From contig NC_088791.1 of the NCBI RefSeq assembly GCF_011386835.1, positions 127,572,943 to 127,636,942 on the forward strand: 64,000 nt of DNA, given 5' to 3'. Position 1 is the first letter of the stretch. Each line of letters opens with the position of its first letter. Positions 60,196 to 64,000 of the stretch are shown one piece after another. This stretch comes from Chrysemys picta bellii. Its lineage: Eukaryota > Chordata > Testudines > Emydidae. Position numbers and translations under genes: made by a program. Below the pieces are notes generated by a model that made no database searches, was not told the origin of the DNA, and saw nothing but the letters and a program-made list of their open reading frames with translations.

Positions 60196-61962
60196 TCTAT
60201 CCTCTCCTCTGTACTAAGATATAGTGTATCCCCTTTAATAAATCCTCCCCTCAGCAATGTCTGTCTGAATTATATGCTCATCTGCACCTGTTGGTTTTTC
60301 CCAGCCCTTTGTTTCAAAACTCCTCTATGATCTTTTTAATTGTACATGCCAGCGATCAGGTTCCCTTTAAGTTTAGATGGAGCACTATATAGGTTCCTTC
60401 TTTTCCCAAAATGTTCCCCAGGTCCTAATAAGTCTAAATCCCTCCTCCAAACAGCATTGTCTCAGCCCTGCACTGAGGCTTTGCAGTTCTGCCTGTTTAC
60501 CTGGACCTGTGCATGGAACTGAAAGCATTTCAGAAAATGCTACTATGGAGGCCCTGGACTTTAATCTCTTTCCTACCAGGCTGAATTTGACCTCCAGGAC
60601 CTCTCTCCTACCTTTCCCCATGTCACTGTTACTTACTTATACAATGACTACCAGTTCCTCTCCAGCACTGCACATAGATCTATCTAGATCACGGGTGGGC
60701 AAACCTTTTGGCCTGAGGGCCACGTCTGGGTATGGAAATTGTATGGTGGGCCATGAATGCTTATGAAATTGGTGGTTGGGGCAAGAAATGAGTTCAGGGT
60801 CTCTGGGGTGGGGCCAGAAATGAGTTCAGGGGGCGGGGGGCGGGGGGGGGCGGAGGCTCCTGACTGGGGCAGGGGTTTCGGTTGTGGGAAGGGGTGCAGG
60901 CTCCGGCTGGAGGTGTGGGCTCTGGGGTGGGGCTGGGGATGAGGGGTTTGGGGTGCAGGAGAGTGCTCCGGGCTGGGACCGAGGGGTTCGGCAGGTGGGA
61001 GGGGGATATAGGCTGGGGCAGGGGTTTGGGGTGTGGGAGGAGGTCAGGGGTGCAAGCTCCAGGCGGCACTTACCTCAAGCAGCTCCCGGAAGCAGTGGTA
61101 TGTCACTCCTCCGGCTCCTACAGGGAGGCGTGGCACTGGCCAGGCTGCCCCGTGCGCTGCCCTGTCCACAGGCGCTGCCCCTACAGCTCCCATTAGCCAT
61201 GGTTCCTGTCCAATGGGAGCTGTAGAGCCAGCGCTTGGGGTGGAGGCAGCATGCGGAGCCCCCTGACTGCCCATACATGTAGGAGCTGGAGCGGGGACAT
61301 GCCGCTGCTTCCAGGAGCTGTGCGGAGCAGGGCAAGCTCCTGACCCCGCTCCCCGGTGGGAGCTTGAGGTTTGGATTAAAAGGCCCAATGGGCTGAATGC
61401 GGCCCGTGGGCCATAGTTTGCCCACCACTGATTTAGATGTCTCAAGAAGTCCACAACCTTCACACCCAAGCAATTCACCATGTAGTTCTCCCCATCCCCA
61501 CAAACCCAACTATTTCTAATAATTGAATCCCCCATTACTATTACCTTGCTCTTCCCAATAAGTGGAGGTGTATCCTCAGTGAGAGAGGATACTATGAGGT
61601 CAACTGGAATAAGGATCCCAACTAAGATGTTCTTCTTCCCTGCGACTTTCATCCTCCTCAACAGCTCAGAGACTGTCAAACTGGGGGTGGGACCGTTCTA
61701 CTGTGTGCCTGAAAGTCTTATCTGTGTACCTTTCTGTTTCCCTTTGCTCCTCCAGTTCAGCCACTCTGGTTTCAAGAGCCTGTACTTGGTCTCTGAGGGC
61801 CATGAGATGCTTGCACCATATGCACACACATGCCACCTCCCCACAAAGCAGGTAATCATACATGCTGCATTCAGTGCAATAAACTGGATAGCCCCTGACT
61901 CTGCTGCTGGACTTCTGCCTGCATTGTTTTTACTCTTGCTGGGTTTGTTCGTTTGTGCATAG
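60196..61962 (-). pseudogene. CR1 ORF1 (zinc-finger/coiled-coil plus SGNH esterase), split by hAT
   Basis: Reading on the minus strand from about 61962: a Cys-rich stretch (CGEVACVCIWC), a leucine-heptad coiled coil (LMALRDQVQALETRVAELEE, about 61740-61800) and SELLRRMKVAGKK. The GDS block VIVMGDSIIRN (about 61530-61560) is the nucleophile motif of the SGNH/GDSL esterase domain of CR1 ORF1. The frame is cut by the hAT at 61430 and resumes below 60690 with GKGRREVLEVKF, VAFSEMLSVP and the closing FWEKKE. The expected C-terminal catalytic D-x-x-H is not recognisable. Confidence 0.85.
60690..61430. mobile_element. 741-bp hAT element, G-rich, inserted in CR1 ORF1
   Basis: Termini are CACGGGTGGGCAAACC and GTTTGCCCACCACTG. 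Target duplications are ATCTAGAT (60682-60689) and ATTTAGAT (61431-61438), one mismatch. The first third is extremely G-rich (GGGGGCGGGGGGCGGGG near 60830-60851, many GGGG runs to 61040) and could form G-quadruplexes. No transposase. ORFs crossing it into CR1 are chimeric artefacts. Confidence 0.9.
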
Positions 61963-62184
61963 GGAGGCTTGGGGTGTGGTTATTGGTCTATGTTTAGAGA
62001 ATGTTTATTAAGTGTATCTGGCTCTCACACTCCCTCTCTAAACTCTCTCACAAAACTCCCATTTGTGCTCCTGTTTGGGTCAAGTTTTATTTGCAATCTT
62101 CACTATACTGTGGATTTGGCAGTAAACAGTATGAGCCTATATAGTTAAAGTGGTCATCAGGAAGTTATTATACCAGGTGAGAAA

Positions 62185-62790
62185 TAATCTGAAACAGATA
62201 TTCGATGGGCAGGAGACACATGAAAAGCAGGAATAGGTTGAAATTAATTCAGGGAAAACTTAGGCTGAACATCTGGAAAACCTGCCTGACGGAGCACTAT
62301 TAGGCTAGGTCTACACTACCCGCCTGAATCGGCGGGTAGAAATCGACCTCTCGGGGATCGATTTATCGCGTCCCGTCGGGACGCGACAATCGATCCCCAA
62401 ATTGGCGCTCTAACTCCACCAGCGGAGGTGGTAGTAAGCACCGCTGACAGAAAGCCGCAGAAGTCGATTTTGCCGCCGTCCTCACAACGGGGTAAGTCGG
62501 CTGCGATACGTCGAATTCAGCTACGCTATTCACGTAGCTGAATTTGCGTATCTTAAATCGACTCCCCGCTGTAGTGTAGATGTACCCTTAGATTCTAATC
62601 CTGCAACTGGATCTGAATGGGCAGAGTCATGTGAAGCCCTGCTGGTATAAATGTGGCTCCACACAGATCCACCTGCATAACAGATTAGACAAACACCTGT
62701 TAGCGATGGTCTAGATAATACTTGGTCCTGTCTCAGTGCAGGGAGATGGATGAGATCCCTTTGAGCCCTATATTTCTATGACTTTACGAA
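62185..62790 (+). mobile_element. CR1 3' tail fragments split by a Harbinger MITE
   Basis: GGGAAAACTTAGGCTGAACATC before the MITE, and ACAGATTAGACAAACACCTG, TAATACTTGGTCCTGTCTCA, GAGATCCCTTTGAGCCC and CTATATTTCTATGAC after it, follow the order of a CR1 3' end. About 90 bp just after the MITE (62591-62680) are not CR1-like. Confidence 0.65.
62303..62587. mobile_element. 285-bp Harbinger MITE with perfect TTA duplication
   Basis: Termini are GGCTAGGTCTACACTAC and, reversed, GGGTACATCTACACTAC, closely related to the ends of the 4.8-kb Harbinger. TTA is duplicated at 62300-62302 and 62588-62590. Strong internal hairpins are present: GGGGATCGATTTATCGCG pairs with the inverse at 62378-62398, and GAATTCAGCTACG pairs with CGTAGCTGAATT (near 62513-62545). 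CpGs are largely intact, suggesting a young copy. Confidence 0.92.
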
Positions 62791-62985
62791 TCCAGTTACC
62801 CAACATGGGCCTTAGACTGTGCAACAGCCTTCCAAGGAAAGTAGCGGAAGTCACTGCTTTGGATGTTTGTCTAGACTACACACAGCAGTAGTGTACTATA
62901 CTTCAGAGAACCATTCTGTACTGGACTATAAATGACCTAATAGGTCCTTCCCCTCTGTTTTCTCTGATCTCCATGTCATGCCTTA
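62791..62985 (+). mobile_element. Short CR1-like tail fragment
   Basis: GGAAGTCACTGCTTTGGATG and GACTATAAATGACCTAATAG then GTCCTTCCCCTCTGTTTTCT resemble another CR1 3' UTR subtype. Diverged. Confidence 0.45.
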
Positions 62986-64000
62986 TCATATGACTCTAAA
63001 TCCATGCCAGTAAAAAAAAAAAAAAAAGCTTCATTTTGCATTATTTGTTCAAAGCTCAAACAGCCACTGTGCTTGATAACAGTGGAGGTCAACAGAACAT
63101 TTTAATTAAAATCAAAAACAAAGCACAAACCGTAAACATTATCTCAGCAAAACCACAAATGTCTTCCCTGCAGCTGCAGGATTTGCCCCCACCCCCCTTC
63201 AAAAAAGCCAATATAGTAATAAATGTAAGATGCTTTCCCGCTTGAAAGCTTTAGACAATAAGAAGTTACCAGAATATGGTTTTCAATAGCAATATCGTGA
63301 GGCGCATCATTTAGAAACCTAGCCAGCAGGCATCAGATTCATCATTTTTTATCATAGGATGCTGGCAGTACTGCTCTCCAGATGTACCATTTGGCACATT
63401 AAGCAATTCTTTTCTTAGAAGGGGAACCTATGGTTTTGCCATGTAATGCAAAACACCAGTGGAATCACTACATAAGCAAAATGCCAGTAATGGTATAGTG
63501 GTCCAGCCACAAGGATTGGTATGTTAATTTTGTTTTATTTTTCCCAGCGTGTCATCTGTAGTACTGGATTTTGTGTCAGGATCATGGCTGGGCTGTTTTA
63601 GTATCATATTTTTAAGTGCATTTTCATCTGGAGGTTTAAGATGGGAAACTAATGATTTTTGAGGCAAAAATGTGCTGTACTCGTCATTATCATTATCATT
63701 TTACCCTGATGTTAGACACTGGACCAAATTCTGCCCTCAGTTCCACCCGTGAAATCCCTGGCCCACCATATGCAACTTTGGAAGTGGTATCCAAAGCCAT
63801 CTGAAAGCCAATAGTTTACACTAAGACTGTGGCTTATACTTGTTGTTACTTCCTAAGAGCAACTAAGTCTTAAAATAAAGCTTTGGCTTATTTGTAAGTA
63901 AGAAGATAAAAATAATCACAGTATGCTGGGTTTGCATTTGGAAGGCAATGATTGGATTCTCAGTTTCTCCATACTATTTTAACTTTCTAATGGATTGCCA
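62986..64000. other. Intergenic DNA at the right end
   Basis: Contains an A run at about 63011-63026 and CATTATCATT repeats near 63685-63700. No gene or mobile element recognised. Confidence 0.6.

Larger units (their letters stand above)
54778..62150 (-). mobile_element. Reverse-strand CR1 LINE, split by Harbinger and hAT insertions
   Basis: The 3' terminus is at 54778-55083 (TAAGAATGTAAGAATGG, then GTCCACCTAGCCCCCTATCC, read as reverse CR1 3' UTR). The text stops at CCTTGG and resumes after 59891 with GCAGGTTAACTGTG, the next bases of the same CR1 tail. The host sequence then jumps near 60004 from the 3' UTR region into the start of ORF2, so most of ORF2 is missing. ORF1 follows to about 61960 and a pyrimidine-rich 5' region to about 62150. 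The 5' end is approximate. Confidence 0.85.

Noticed and set aside
61044..61679. 211-codon minus-strand ORF as a novel protein
   Set aside because: It is a chimera: CR1 ORF1 esterase sequence (61436-61679) fused to G-rich hAT sequence across an insertion boundary.
28606..64000. WNT7B exons expected downstream by synteny
   Set aside because: No Wnt signature (Cys-rich blocks or RWNC-like motifs) was recognised on the minus strand; the gene probably lies beyond the window.

Overview
This is vertebrate nuclear DNA with low coding density: long introns, AT-rich background and many layers of old transposons. The repeats point to a reptile, most likely a turtle, with a crocodilian second. They include several CR1 LINEs, a tRNA-headed SINE with a CR1-like tail, Penelope-like tails, hAT and Harbinger MITEs, MIRs and a two-gene Harbinger element of the kind abundant in turtle assemblies. 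The species call rests on remembered repeat families, not on a search.

One host gene is present, on the + strand: the 3' end of ATXN10 (ataxin-10). The window opens in the intron before the penultimate exon. That exon is 3108-3171 (64 nt) and the last coding exon is 27896-28086, with the stop at 28084-28086. The 24.7-kb intron between them has the signature of a U12-type (minor spliceosome) intron: donor GTATCCTTT at 3172-3180 and branch-site motif TTCCTTAAT at 27875-27883, about 13 nt before the acceptor. The 3' UTR follows, with poly(A) signals at 28504 and 28578. The remaining 35 kb is intergenic. In other amniotes the next gene is WNT7B in convergent orientation, but no Wnt exon was recognised here.

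The large intron holds a TA-flanked MITE (3253-3444), hAT elements (3599-3908, 21731-22262, 26286-26648), CR1 copies (5783-7323, 17340-17490, 21937-22038), an L1/Tx1-like ORF2 relic (17491-18775), a gag-like retroelement relic (about 19330-20930), MIRs and an L2-like fragment.

The intergenic part holds a short Penelope-like tail (29676-29778), a CR1 copy with an internal deletion (34785-36701), LTR-like fragments, and a gag-like retroelement (about 45140-47879). That gag element was hit by a palindromic Penelope-like insertion with hammerhead-like cores and by a SINE. Paired foldback MITEs lie at 48782-49061.

The right end is a nest. A reverse-strand CR1 (54778 to about 62150) was split by a 4.8-kb Harbinger transposon (55087-59891) and by a hAT element (60690-61430). 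The Harbinger carries a Myb/SANT-like gene (+) and a DDE transposase pseudogene (-), and a 721-bp solo LTR sits in the intron of its Myb/SANT gene. A neighbouring CR1 tail is split by a 285-bp Harbinger MITE (62303-62587). Target-site duplications support most of these boundaries and give a relative order of insertion.
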